Source: Paralithodes platypus
Lineage: Eukaryota; Arthropoda; Malacostraca; Decapoda; Lithodidae
DNA length: 64,000 nucleotides
Direction of reading: 5' to 3'
Assembly: GCA_032716605.1 (NCBI GenBank)
Contig: CM064569.1
Coordinates: 7,348,713-7,412,712 of the forward strand
Shown here: in pieces, positions 10,831-22,496 of the stretch
Layout of the letters: every line of letters begins with the position of its first letter
Position numbering within the stretch: position 1 is the stretch's first letter
The notes under the pieces: generated by a model
Database searches by the model: none
The model's input: only the letters and a program-made list of their open reading frames with translations
Told to the model about the DNA's origin: nothing
Program-made: the position numbers and the translations under genes

Positions 10831-11235
10831 TTAGAAAACCTTTACAAATCTAGTTCATATAATAAACTGTGATGTAATAATTTGGAGTAACAACGAAAAC
10901 ACATTTTCCAGCTTTTATATAACATTTGTGTGTATTATAAATGTGGTTTGTCATTATTTGTTTACTAAATTGAACATATTTTTCAACCTTTTAGAAAAAA
11001 GTATGCATATTAAAGATGTATTCTCTCAAGTGTGCCCTGTAATAATTTGCTAAACTAATATATTGGGGGCGGGAAGCTATCCCCTTGTATAATTTTCCTA
11101 CTTGACGAGACAGAGAAATGGGCTAGGGAACGCAAAATTGGTCCCTGACCCTGAGAATAGCAACTTTAAATGATGTTTTTGTTCGGGCTCTATCTCGTGT
11201 CTGCCACCCTCAGCAATGGGGTATGTGCCTGAGTA
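10831..11235. other. Unassigned; possible SINE body ending in ACAT repeats
   Basis: AT-rich at first. From about 11060 a more GC-balanced 170-bp segment ends directly in the ACAT array, which would suit a SINE with an ACAT tail. Only one copy is visible, so this is not shown. Confidence 0.3.
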
Positions 11236-11265
11236 CATACATACATACATACATACATACATACA

Positions 11266-11296
<31 letters not shown>
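11236..11296. repeat. (ACAT)n microsatellite
   Basis: About 14 perfect tetranucleotides, followed by ACACACATGCATGC. Confidence 0.98.
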
Positions 11297-11297
<1 letters not shown>

Positions 11298-11354
11298 CAC
11301 ACACATGCATGCAATATACTTTTCATTATAATTGTGCTTCAGGCAGTCGTGGGT

Positions 11355-11738
11355 TTAAGGGGGTCACCTACTTTTGTTTTATCTTTCTCTCCTTTTCTCT
11401 CTTTCCTTGGCTTGTACCCATTCGACACCATTCAACCAACTGTCTCACGACGTTTATCCCCATCCAGGTGTCGATTTCCTCCTGGCGAGCGATAGCGAGC
11501 CAGCATTGTATGGAGAAATCCGGCATTACCGGAGACATTTTCCTATCGAAAAATGTACAAATTTAGCTTGCTGTAAAAAAAAAATATATATATATGCTGG
11601 CTCGCTACCGCTCGCCAGAAAATATTGACACCTGGATGGGGGTAAACTTCTTAAAACAGTAGGCTGAATGGGGCCGAATGGATACAAGCTGAAGAGAGAG
11701 GGAGAGAAAGAGAAATAAAGCGAGGTGGTCCCCCTTAA
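11355..11738. mobile_element. MITE family B hairpin
   Basis: TTAAGGGGGTCACC to GGTCCCCCTTAA, arms of about 150 bp with the CGAGCGATAGCGAGCC core and its complement. The 150 or so unmatched bases following it carry nothing I recognise. Confidence 0.92.
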
Positions 11739-11976
11739 GGAAATGATCTGAGCATATACAAAAGGTTGATTAAGTCACATGTAGGTTAAGCTGGATAGTA
11801 ATGTGACCGTGATGTCTTATAGCTGCCTCCCCTAAGCATAACACCAGCATATGAGACCATCACACGAATGCTGTCGTCATTAGATTTCGTTGACTAAACA
11901 TTTTTTCTGTAACCTGTTTGGTATCTTTTACGTGGGCATCGGAAACTAGACTAAATATAGCTACACTTACCAACAG

Positions 11977-12101
11977 AGCTCTCACTCATATGATTCATGT
12001 TTGTTCACCAACCAACTTTACTTCTAAACTCAATGAATGAAATCAACAAATACATGTGGCACTCCAAGGACTCAAACCTAGGATACTCTCACCGAAATTC
12101 C
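11977..12101. repeat. Left arm of a 1.2-kb inverted repeat
   Basis: Starts AGCTCTCACTCATATGATTC and contains AACAAATACATGTGGCACTC. It is inverted at 13039-13158 with about 85 percent identity by eye. The arms flank the mariner-type element. Confidence 0.85.
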
Positions 12102-12201
12102 GCGCGTTTATGCATTTCGCTATCAAGACAGTTAAAGAATTATGCACAAGCCTACGATGTATTATGCAGTTTCGAATCATGCGTATTAATCTGAGCATGT
12201 A

Positions 12202-12992
12202 CAGGGTGATTCAAAAAAAGTGTAATGATTTCACATGTTTATTCTGAGAGAAGGACAACTCATATAGCATTGAATAGCTGCCTCTCTGTGATCTCCTCGG
12301 GTAGCTCAAAGCCCCAGAAGATGTTGTTATGGTTGTTGATGGAGCCGTTGATGTGGAAGTGTGCCTCGTCGGAGAACCAGATGTGGTTGATCCATCCTGG
12401 GGTGCGTTCAAGCTTTTGGCTGAGCCAATCACACATGACATGCCTTCTTTGCATGTCCTCAGATTTTAGTTTATGCCTCACAGATATGGTGTAAGGGAAT
12501 AGCTTGAGCTCCTTGGTCATAATACGCAACAGACTGGAGGGGGAGAGTCCCAACTCTTGGGAGCGGCGGCGGTGAGATTTCTTTGGGCTTCTGATGGCTG
12601 AGTTGCGCACAGTATCAATGTTTGCCTGGTTCTTTGTGACTGCTGCTGGACGTCCACTGTTCCCCTTGTGTGTACTGTGGACAGTACCCTTGCTCTCAAA
12701 GTGCTTGACAAACCTCAGTATAACATTATTTTTAGGTCCATCACGTGTTTGAACTTTGAACTCGCGGCAGAACCGACGACGGACTGTGACGTACGATTTG
12801 GTCTCATACCAGAATTCAACTATCTTGACTTTCTGCTCGGCTGTGAATACCATTTTAGCTAGAACCTTGTAGTTGACTTATGCCAAATGGCATGATACCA
12901 CCATCACAACCTGAAAAGATAAAGTGTGTAGGTTAAAAAAATGAAGAAATGACATACATGTGAAATCATTACACTTTTTTTTAATCACCCTG
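12202..12992 (-). mobile_element. Internally deleted mariner/Tc1-type transposon
   Basis: A 791-bp element bounded by inverted repeats of about 37 bp starting CAGGGTGATTCAAAAAAAG and ending in its complement TTAATCACCCTG. It is flanked by TA on both sides (12200-12201 and 12993-12994), the Tc1/mariner target duplication. It carries the truncated transposase described next. Confidence 0.93.
12260..12853 (-). pseudogene. Truncated mariner/Tc1-type transposase
   Basis: A 197-codon frame. Residues 1-60 form the first helix-turn-helix region (MVFTAEQKVKIVEFW). Residues 60-130 look like the second DNA-binding part (KKSHRRRSQELGLSPSSLLRIM). The first catalytic Asp is in WFSDEAHFHINGSINNHN, near residue 160. 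The frame stops shortly after PEEITERQL. The second and third acidic residues of the DDE/D triad are absent; transposases of this type are about 340-350 residues. With complete ends but a missing C-terminus, this is an internal deletion that can only move if a full-length enzyme acts in trans. Confidence 0.92.
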
Positions 12993-13038
12993 TACATACA
13001 TTCCAACTGTGCTATGGTAGCCCAGTGTATAGACAAAT

Positions 13039-13158
13039 GGAATTTCGGTTGAATTAGGTTCGAGTACTTGGAGTGCCACATGTATTTGTTGATTTCATTA
13101 ATTGAGTTTAGAAGTAAAGTTTGTTGGTGAAAAAATATGAATCTTGTGAGTGAGAGCT
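13039..13158. repeat. Right arm of the 1.2-kb inverted repeat
   Basis: Contains GAGTGCCACATGTATTTGTT and ends GTGAGTGAGAGCT, complementary to 11977-12101. The two arms plus the unmatched 100 and 46 bases inside may be an older hairpin MITE into which the mariner copy jumped. Confidence 0.85.
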
Positions 13159-13272
13159 GCTGATACTCTATACAATTTGAGTGTTTAAATTTTGGAAAAT
13201 GTTAGACATGAAAAGGGTGTCAATCAGTTACGTGATCGATTTAGCATACATTATACTATTTTAAACCTTTTT

Positions 13273-13900
13273 ATGTGTATAATATATCTTACATGTACAC
13301 CTAACAATGCTATGTGTATAATATATCTTACATGTACACCTAACAATGCTATGTGTATAATATATCTTACATGTACACCTAACAATGCTATGTGTATAAT
13401 ATATCTTACATGTACACCTAACAATGCTATGTGTATAATATATCTTACATGTACACCTAACAATGCTATGTGTATAATATATCTTACATGTACACCTAAC
13501 AATGCTATGTGTATAATATATCTTACATGTACACCTAACAATGCTATGTGTATAATATATCTTACATGTACACCTAACAATGCTATGTGTATAATATATC
13601 TTACATGTACACCTAACAATGCTATGTGTATAATATATCTTACATGTCCACCTAACAATGCTATGTGTATAATATATCTTACATGTACACCTAACAATGC
13701 TATGTGTATAATATATCTTACATGTACACCTAACAATGCTATGTGTATAATATATCTTACATGTACACCTAACAATGCTATGTGTATAATATATCTTACA
13801 TGTACACCTAACAATGCTATGTGTATAATATATCTTACATGTACACCTAACAATGCTATATGTATAATATATCTTACATGTACACCTAACAATGCTATGT
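13273..13900. repeat. 39-bp minisatellite, about 16 copies
   Basis: Unit beginning ATGTGTATAATATATCTTAC. Copies are nearly identical, with single changes near 13648 and 13860. The period is a multiple of three and the unit lacks stops on two strands, so open frames over 200 codons arise without coding function. Confidence 0.97.
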
Positions 13901-13947
13901 TACATTTGAACACATCATTATAACATCGTAGACTGAGTTTCTTATAA

Positions 13948-14332
13948 AGTCAAGGGGGGGTCACCACTTTTTGTTTTATCTTTCTCTCCCTCTCTCTTTG
14001 GTTTATATCCATTCGGCCCCATTTAGCCTACTGTTTTAAGACGTTTACCCTCATCCAGGTATCAATATTTTCCTGGCGAGCTATAGCGAGCCAGCATATA
14101 TATATTTTTGTTTTGACAGCAAGCTAAATTTGTACGTTTGTCGATAGAATAATTTCTCCAGCGAAGCCGGATTTCTCCATACCATGCTGGCTCGCTATCG
14201 CTCGCCAGGAAGAAATCGACACCTGGATGGGGAAAATGTCTTAAAACAGTTGGCTGAATGGGGCCGAATGGATACAACCCAGCGAAAGAGAGAAAAGGAT
14301 AGAGAGATAAACAAATCCGATGACCCCCTTAA
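13948..14332. mobile_element. MITE family B hairpin
   Basis: AAGGGGGGGTCACC to GATGACCCCCTTAA. The left TTAA has decayed to TCAA. The arms carry GGTTTATATCCATTCGGCCC and its complement. Confidence 0.9.
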
Positions 14333-14520
14333 AGGAAAGTAAGAGTGTGGGTTTTGAAAGGTTTGAAAGGTTTATTAACTGGAGCGATCCCAAGTGGGGT
14401 ATTAAGAGTACATACTTCAATACAAATACAAAATACAATAACACATATACAAAACAACAACATTATTTGTACATAATAATATTTCAACTTGACTGGTGGC
14501 CTTGTTGTAAGTTCAAGACT

Positions 14521-16521
14521 TTATGTCTTGAAATAATTCATAATTTCTCCTACAAATTTGGCAAGTTTTAATATAACTGCATGTTGTGTACTGCTGAATA
14601 ACTGTGACATTTTCATAGAATTAGGATTATTATAATAATATTTGTTAAGGTACTGCCTTCTGTAAACATTAAAATGTGAACATTTGAACACAAAATGGAA
14701 TTCATCACCGACTTCATTACTGTTACATAACGTACAAATTCGCTCGTTTACATTTATGTTGTTGTGTCTACCGCTGACAATAGGCAGCATATGATTACCA
14801 CATTTGAATTTACACAACCTTATTGAATATTGCTTTGGCAGTTTAAGTAAATAATCTTGGATGCGGTAATCGACCGTCATTATTCTGTAATTCAAACAAA
14901 CACTACTTCTATTAACTTCCTCCGTCCATTTTTGCCTATAAATATCACTAGATCTAAGTTTAAATGCTTCTTTAAACCAGTTACCATTAATATTATTTAC
15001 ATTATTAAATCCATGCGACATTCCATTGCTATCTAGTAAGCATTTGATATTATTTAACCAGGGTAATTTGTACTGTTCTCGATTATACAAAACTTTCATT
15101 AATCTATACAAAACACATGACATTTTATTTTCCGTATCACTTGTAATCCTAAACCAAAAATTTACCATTCTATTGTCTATGATTTCCTGCAAACTCCTAA
15201 AACCTGATTCACCATACACCATACATGTTGCAGTTGATTTATTCAACCTCAAAAGTCCCTTCAAAAAGCTAATGCATGTCCTTTTTAGGTGATCAATATT
15301 CTCACAGCCCCATATTTCACTACCGTACAATAAGATGGGTAATACTAGTTTTTCGTATAAATCGATACTTGTGTCGAACGGTAGGTTAAGCTTGTTAATT
15401 GTATTTAATAACCCATAAGTTGCTCTCTTACTTTTAATTACTTGTTTTGCTTTAGCTTTATGAAATCGACCGTTGAAGTTAAATGTTGTGCCCAGGTAAG
15501 TATAAGCATCCACTACCTGGATTTCATCATTACCGAATTTAAATGTCCTATGTTTTCTGACCTTACCCCTGGAAAATATTACAACTTTAGTTTTACCAAT
15601 GTTTACCTGCAGTGATGAAAGGCTACAATACTCCTGAACGGCATTCAAAGCAAACTGTAAATCATCTTCATTTTCGGCCATAACTATAGTGTCATCAGCA
15701 TAAAGTAGGCAACACAAATTCAAATAAAGTTCAGCATCATTCTCGCCCAAGAACCCTGCAACATCTGTACTGATAGTTGGCAATCCCGAAAATGCATTAC
15801 TGATGTGAGCTTTAAAATCATTTAAAAACATTGCAAATAGAAGTGGGGATAAACTTTCTCCTTGTCTCACACCGACATTACACGAAAAATAAGAGGATAT
15901 CTGATTATTGACTTTAACACATGATTTAGCCCTGCTATACAAGTTGTGCACCACCCGTAGTACCCTCCCATTATTGACTTTAACACATGATTTAGCCCTG
16001 CTATACAAGTTGTGCACCACCCGTAGTACCCTCCCATTATTGACTTTAACACATGATTTAGCCCTGCTATACAAGTTGTGCACCACCCGTAGTACCCTCC
16101 CATTATTGACTTTAACACATGATTTAGCCCTGCTATACAAGTTGTGCACCACCCGTAGTACCCTCCCATTATTGACTTTAACACATGATTTAGCCCTGCT
16201 ATACAAGTTGTGCACCACCCGTAGTACCCTCCCATTATTGACTTTAACACATGATTTAGCCCTGCTATACAAGTTGTGCACCACCCGTAGTACCCTCCCA
16301 TTATTGACTTTAACACATGATTTAGCCCTGCTATACAAGTTGTGCACCACCCGTAGTACCCTCCCATTATTGACTTTAACACATGATTTAGCCCTGCTAT
16401 ACAAGTTGTGCACCACCCGTAGTACCCTCCTATTAATATTGTCACTTAACATTTTCGTCCATAATTCTGTTCTCTCAATAAAGTCAAAAGCCTTTTTATA
16501 ATCAATAAAAGCACAATACAA
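14521..16521 (-). pseudogene. Reverse transcriptase main part, with in-frame 22-residue repeats
   Basis: A 666-codon frame. Motif A is FIDYKKAFD (residues 5-13). Eight tandem copies of a 22-residue unit follow (about 32-206). Motif B is VGVRQGESLSPLLFAMFLND and motif C LLYADDTIVMAENEDDL, catalytic Asp pair intact. Thumb text LLYGSEIWG and a C-terminal zinc-knuckle-like CTLCN..H..C cluster complete it. In an active enzyme this would copy the element RNA at a nicked target. The frame joins 16543-17049 through one TAG, so the start Met at 16521 is not a natural start. The 154-residue insertion between motifs A and B probably destroys the fold, although no frame was lost. Confidence 0.88.
15906..16433 (-). 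repeat. 66-bp in-frame minisatellite inside a reverse transcriptase, 8 copies
   Basis: Each unit encodes RVLRVVHNLYSRAKSCVKVNN plus a Gly. The first copy joins the upstream protein as NINRRVLRVV and the last joins QISSYF, as a single copy would. The units are identical or nearly so at DNA level. Confidence 0.97.
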
Positions 16522-16542
16522 CTTTTTCTTACGAGCTAAATA

Positions 16543-17049
16543 CTAATTAATAAGAATGTGCAACGAAAATATATGATCAAGGGTACTGAAACCTTTCCTG
16601 AAGCCTGCCTGTTCGTTCCCTAATAAATTCATGTTAGTCAAGTATTCATAAAGTCTCGTGTTAAGTAAAGATGTGAACAACTTACCCAGGCCCGGGGCTG
16701 TTCGGCCAGGCAGCTTAGGGAACTTACCCAGGCAACTCAACAAAGTTATTCCTCTATAATTATTAGCATTATCTATGCAACCATTGTTTTTGTAAAGTGG
16801 CTTACTAATTCCGACAGTCCAATCTGTTGGTACTACTGCAGAGTTCAGAATTAAATTAAACAATTGTACAACAATCAACGTAACACTTCTAGGACAACTC
16901 TTTATAAACTCATTCAAAATGTGGTCAACTCCTGATGCCTTGTTATTCTTCAGTTTTTTTACATGGAACAAAACCTCTTCAGACGTAAAATCCATATTTG
17001 TAATGTCGTTTTCATTATCGGGACTACCCAGATCTTGACTATCGTTCAC
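16543..17049 (-). pseudogene. Reverse transcriptase N-terminal (fingers) part with a small insertion
   Basis: A 168-codon frame in the same register as the downstream 666-codon frame, separated by one TAG. It shows the LINE signatures NNKASGVDHILNEFIKS, SKPLYKNNG and NYRGITLLSCLGK, then NEQAGFRKGFSTLDHIFSL. A stretch of about 14 residues (PKLPGRTAPG region, DNA about 16681-16733) interrupts LGK-LFTSLLN. It is flanked by a 12-bp repeat AACTTACCCAGG and resembles the 3' end of SINE family G. Confidence 0.85.
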
Positions 17050-17188
17050 AACACTATTACCAACGCTCAGTTCACTGAAGTGAGACTTAAATTAATCTAG
17101 AGATATATCGCCTATTTTCTGCATCCGCTTAGAGTCTTCATTAATTATATTCCAGTATTCGGTGTGATACCGATTTTCCACTGACCTG

Positions 17189-17405
17189 TTAACCCTTTGA
17201 GTACCAGCGACGTGTGTTATAGTTTAGTTTAGCTATATTTAGAAGATATTATGCAGCTTAAGAAGGATCAGTAGTATAGTTAAAAGGGTTGGTTGAAATA
17301 GTTTCAAGCCTTATTATTGCTAGAAGTCTTTCCTAAGCTGCATTAAAGCGTTTAATAGTTGCCGGAATGGGATGAAAAGGGCGTCCCTGGTATTGTACGG
17401 GTTAA
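17189..17405. mobile_element. MITE family C hairpin
   Basis: TTAACCCTTTGAGTACCAGC at the left, TACGGGTTAA at the right, with AGAAGATATTATGCAGCTTA and its complementary side GCTGCATTAAAGCG. It bounds the truncated LINE. Confidence 0.88.
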
Positions 17406-17948
17406 ACTCTACGGTGGGTTCCCGGGGTGAATGGTCGCTGGCTAGCATTAAACTATATTACTCAGCTTACGGAGGACCTATAGCAATGAAATGGCTCGTA
17501 CAGACGGTTCCAATTAGCCCTTTTAACTACCACTTGTCCTTCCTAAGCTGCATAAAATTGTCTAAATGTAGCCAAAATTAAAAAAAATGTGTGGTGTGAT
17601 ACCTACTTTCCACTGACCTGTTAAACTGTACGGAGGGTCCCCGGGGTGAATGGTCGGTTCTTGGAAAGCTTGGACGATTTTACTTAGCTTATGGAGGACC
17701 TATAGCAATTTTAATGATGCAAACGATCGTAACATACCCTTTCGACTTATACATATCCTTTCTAAGCTGCATAAAAGTGTCTAAATGTAGCCAGAATGAA
17801 ATAAACTGTGTGATACCGATTTTCCACTTCCCTGTTAAACTGTACGGAGGGTCCCCGGGGTGAATGGTCGGTTCTTGGAAAGCTTAGGTTGTGTTGGGTA
17901 GGCAGAGCACCGATAGTCATGGCGTAGGTTTTTGTGGTATTTTGGCTA

Positions 17949-18158
17949 TAGTCTATTCGCTGTAAGTAGGCGAGAAATCATGACCTATATCCTCTGTAAC
18001 TCAAAAAGGGCTAGAGATAATTGGCTGTTAATTTCCACATCTATTCTTTGACTGACTATTCCCAAATGGTAGAATTATTAGCTTAATTACTCGAGTCGTT
18101 TTTCAGTTACAGAGGATAAAAGTCATAATTATTCGCCTACTTACAGTGAATAGACTAT
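17949..18158. mobile_element. MITE family D, reference copy
   Basis: Inverted ends of about 45 bp: TAGTCTATTCGCTGTAAGTA and its complement TACTTACAGTGAATAGACTA. The flanks are TA on both sides, fitting Tc1/mariner-type target duplication. The host unit reads continuously as GGCTAGCATTA in related sequence near 18820. No coding capacity. Confidence 0.85.
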
Positions 18159-18305
18159 AGCATTAAACGATATTACTCAGCTTATGGAGGACCTATAGCA
18201 ATGAAATGGCTCGTACAGACGTTTCCAATAATATTATTAGCCCTTTATTTTACCACTTGTCCTTACTAAGCTGCATACAATTGTTTAAATATAGCCAGAA
18301 TTAAG

Positions 18306-18688
18306 TTAAGGGGGGTCACCGGCATTTTTTATCTGTGTCTCCTTTTCTCTCTTTCCCTGGCTTGTATCCATTCGGCCCCATTCAGCCAACTGTTTTAAGA
18401 CGTTTATCCCCATCCAGGTGTCGATTTCTTCCTGGCGAGCGATAGCGAGCCAGCATTTTATGGAGAAATCCGGCTTCGCCGGAGAATTTTTTCTATCGAA
18501 AAATGTACAAATTTAACTTGCTGTCAAAACAAAAATATATATATGCTGGCTCGCTACCGCTCGCCAGGAAAATATTGACACTTGGATGGGGATAAACGTC
18601 TTAAAACAGTAGGCTGAATGATGCCAAATGGATACAAGCCAAAGAGAGAGGGAGAGCAAGAGAAAAAAAGCGAGATGGGCTCCCTTAA
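18306..18688. mobile_element. MITE family B, reference hairpin
   Basis: TTAAGGGGGGTCACCGGC to GATGGGCTCCCTTAA. Left arm to about 18455 and right arm from about 18541 are inverted copies: CTTGTATCCATTCGGCCCC, TTAAGACGTTTATCCCCATC and CTGGCGAGCGATAGCGAGCC are each answered by a complement. The centre, about 85 bp, has GGCTTCGCCGG, TTTCTATCGAAAAATGTAC and an AT tract. The element folds almost completely on itself. Flanking TTAA on both sides suggests a piggyBac-type target. No coding capacity. Confidence 0.92.
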
Positions 18689-19002
18689 GTGTGATAGATA
18701 CTTTCCACTGACCTGGTAAACTCTACGGAGGGTCACCGGGGTGAATGGGAAGGTTTGGGTTCGGTTGGGTAGGCAGAGCACCGATAGTCGTGGTGTACGT
18801 TTGTGTGTGTTATTCTGGCTAGCATTAGACGATTTTACTCAGTTTATGGAGGATCTGTAGCAATTAGAATGATGGAAACGATCTCAATAAGTCCCTTCGA
18901 CTTGTACATATCCTTCCTAAGCTGCATAAAATTGTCTGGGTTGGGTAGGCAAAGCACCGATAGTCATGCACTGCTGGAGAATGATACCGAAAACTGGGCT
19001 TG

Positions 19003-19374
19003 TTAAGGGGAGACTGACCGTTTGTTTGGTCTATTAATTCATGTATTCATATATTTTTTTAGTTTCCTCCCTAGACCTCCATCAAACTTAGAAAAGCACC
19101 CCCTACACCCCCCTTCAAAATAAATTTGTAAATTTTTTCCGTAGCAAAATGTACCGGTCGAAGGCCGGTTCCTCTTAAAATTGCAGGCTCGCTATCGCTC
19201 GGCAGGAAATAAACGATACCTAAATGGCACGAAAGGTCTTAAAATTGACAACGAAATGGGGCGAAAGGTGTTAAAATCGCCAAACTAATGGGCCGAAGGT
19301 CTTATAATTTCAAAACTAGTGGGGCTAAACATTAGGGAGAAGGGGGTCCATAAAAACGGTCTGTCTCCCCTTAA
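19003..19374 (+). mobile_element. MITE family A, reference copy
   Basis: TTAAGGGGAGACTGACCG to CTGTCTCCCCTTAA, with short terminal inverted repeats. Inner blocks in order: TTTCCTCCCTAGACCTCCAT, ACCCCCCTTC, a short hairpin GGTCGAAGGCCGG, the CTCGCTATCGCTCGGCAGG core, repeated TCTTAAAAT and TTAAAATCGCC blocks, and GGGGCTAAACATTAGGGAGA. No open frame. The TTAA at both ends is probably the duplicated target. Confidence 0.92.
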
Positions 19375-19490
19375 GATAGTTTTCGTTTTGTTTTCTTTTA
19401 TTCCAAGCGTGTTAGAATGATTTATAAAAGTGTGGCTTCATAATCCATTTCACTCACAACACCAAGCACCCACAAATTAAATTAAGAGGA

Positions 19491-19823
19491 GGTATAAGGT
19501 AATTGTGTGACCCACTTCTCCCTCATGTTAAGCCCCAATAGTTTTGAGATTGTAAGACGTTCGGCCCATTAGTTTGGCGATTTTACCACCTTTCACCCCA
19601 TTTCCTTGTCAATTATAGGACCTTTCATGCCATGTAGGTGTCGATTTTGTCCGGGCAAGCGATAGCGAGCCTTCGGCCGGGACATTTATCTACTGACAAA
19701 TTTAAAACTTTGTCTTGAGAGTAATTTTGTTAAGCTTGATGGAGGTCTAGCGAGGAAACTAACAATATAATTATATGAATGAATATATAAATAGCGCCAA
19801 AACTAACTACTATCTCCCCTTAA
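19491..19823 (-). mobile_element. MITE family A copy
   Basis: Reverse orientation; AATTAAGAGGAGGT at one end and CTATCTCCCCTTAA at the other. The core reads GGGCAAGCGATAGCGAGCC. Confidence 0.88.
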
Positions 19824-19825
19824 TG

Positions 19826-19922
19826 GAAGCATGTGATTCTCCCGGGATTCGAACCTGGGATACCATATACAGAACTTAAACACTCTAACCATCACACCAC
19901 CAAGACCTTTATTGAGCTGTTG
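19826..19922 (-). mobile_element. tRNA-derived SINE head (family T)
   Basis: On the reverse strand: GGTGGTGTGATGGTTAGAG (A-box-like), then CAGGTTCGAATCCCGGGAG (B box), then AATCACATGCTTCC. No acceptor stem closes it, so it is not a tRNA gene. Confidence 0.7.
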
Positions 19923-20040
19923 CAAAAGGCATTGCCAAATATATATATTTTTTTGTTTTCATCCGAACAGGATAGGGCTGTTTGTATGATGTGACTCTAA
20001 AGTTCACCTGTATTGACCATTTATTGATATTGCAATTGAT

Positions 20041-20247
20041 TTAACCCTTTGAGTACCAGCGACGTGTGTTATATTGTATTCTAGCTATAATTAGACGATA
20101 TTGTGCAGCTTAGGAAGGATCTCTGGTAGTTAAAAGGGTTGGTTGAGATAGTTTGAAGCCTTATTATTGCTAGAGGTCATTCCTAAGCTGAATAACATCG
20201 TTTAATAGTTGCCAGAATATGATGAAAAGAACGCCCCTGGTAATGAA
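20041..20247. mobile_element. MITE family C hairpin
   Basis: TTAACCCTTTGAGTACCAGC to CGCCCCTGGTAATGAAT; the arms hold GACGATATTGTGCAGCTTAG and AGCTGAATAACATCGTTTAA. Confidence 0.88.
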
Positions 20248-20500
20248 TTATATAAATCCCTTACACCAACTATCTAATCACCTGGTGTCAAGGTGAGTTA
20301 ATTATATATTGACAGTCTTCATTATGATATGTGTGATGACGTAATTAGTTTGTCTTCTGAGTAACATTAGGCGACATTCTTCTTCTCAGAGCGGTGAAAC
20401 CTAGAATATTTAGCATTTGATACCCACAGGCTCATATTCGTCTGAATTAATTAGCTTAATGATTGCCAGAAGTAGCCATGGTTAACATATATACCTGTAG

Positions 20501-20673
20501 GTTTATATACTCCCAGCCGGACTCGAACCTCTGACATTCAGGTCGAGTGTCCAAGCTTTAGTCCACTACACCACGGCGTGATAGGAATTACAGTACACTA
20601 CACCACGCCGTAGTGTAGTGGATTAAAATTTGGACACTCAAATTCGAGTCTGTCTGGGAGTATAATTATAAAC
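20501..20673. mobile_element. Inverted pair of tRNA-like SINE heads
   Basis: Reverse strand at 20501-20581 and forward strand at 20598-20673 carry the same sequence: GTAGTGTAGTGGA (A-box-like) and, further on, TTCGAGTC with TGGGAGTATA. The forward copy has lost about 15 bp. Together they form a stem with a loop of about 16 bp. Confidence 0.75.
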
Positions 20674-20748
20674 ATTTAGTAGTTCACTTGTATTTGTGAG
20701 ATATACTTAATATACCGGTAGGTGTTCCCATGTGTTCGAAGTCACCCA

Positions 20749-21876
<1,128 letters not shown>

Positions 21877-21965
21877 CTAGGGTCTTTGATCTCCACTTTT
21901 CCCCTCTGTGAGCCTTTGGTAAAAGAGAATGGCCATCTTCCTCCTTGGCCGCCATTTTGGTAACC

Positions 21966-22172
21966 TCAATTGACTACTTGCGAGTTTCAGGCTATAAGGA
22001 AGTTGGAGCCATAAACATCAATATTAATATCTAATGGATGAACAGTACGTTGAATTGGGTTTTATGAATTTATATAAGCACTACAACCGCAATTTAGGTG
22101 ATAATTCTGTTATTTTTCGATATCTACAGCTCCAACTTCCTTATATACCGAAACTCGCAAGTGGTCAATTAT
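21966..22172. mobile_element. MITE family E
   Basis: Left end CAATTGACTACTTGCGAGTT, then GGAAGTTGGAGCCATAAACA; right end is the inverted counterpart CTCCAACTTCCTTATATACC, then CTCGCAAGTGGTCAATTA. Loop is AT-rich. Confidence 0.85.
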
Positions 22173-22496
22173 CAAAGAACGAGGTGTTTATTATTATTAT
22201 TGATCATGTAGAATGTATAGCTGGCCACATGAACTTGTATACACTCCGTTGATTTATGAATGGAAGACAAATGTGTGTGAAACAATTAGATGTGTATTTT
22301 TTATGCAGTAGTTAATTTATTTGACCTATTATCAGTTTAATACCAAAATATTATCGTAAGGCAATCATACCCTATTTCTTTGCACACATAAAGTCACTGA
22401 GTGGATGCAAATTTATGTGGCCAACTGTACATCCAAAGCTCAAACTATAGATACTGTCCCGGTATTCCCAAATGTATATGGGGTTAGCAAATATTT

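Larger units (their letters stand above)
14345..17200 (-). mobile_element. LINE with repeat-expanded reverse transcriptase, 5'-truncated
   Basis: A reverse-strand non-LTR retrotransposon. Coding sequence runs from about 17199 to 14521 on the reverse strand, interrupted by a TAA near 17095 and a TAG at 16543-16545, both in the same frame. The 3' part is AT-rich and ends near 14345 with AATAAACC and short TTTCAAACC repeats, a LINE-like tail. No endonuclease domain is left: the 5' end is cut by a family C MITE (17189-17405). The C-terminal region has a Cys/His cluster (CTLCNSNEVGDEFHFVFKC). I place it in the jockey/I/CR1 range of clades without more precision. Confidence 0.85.
17405..18950. repeat. 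Degenerate 200-230-bp repeat units (family H), interrupted by families D and B
   Basis: About four partial units share GTGTGATACC, TTTCCACTGACCTGTTAAA, GGAGGGTCCCCGGGGTGAAT, TATGGAGGACCTATAGCAAT and CTAAGCTGCATAAAATTGTC. They lie at about 17405-17590, 17590-17815, 17815-18305 and 18689-18935. The unit looks like another hairpin-MITE relative of family C. A family D element (17949-18158) splits the third and a family B element (18306-18688) separates the third from the fourth. Confidence 0.75.

Noticed and set aside
13192..13923. Open frames of over 200 codons on both strands
   Set aside because: A 39-bp unit free of stops repeated 16 times gives this on both strands; the short unique ends are not coding-like.
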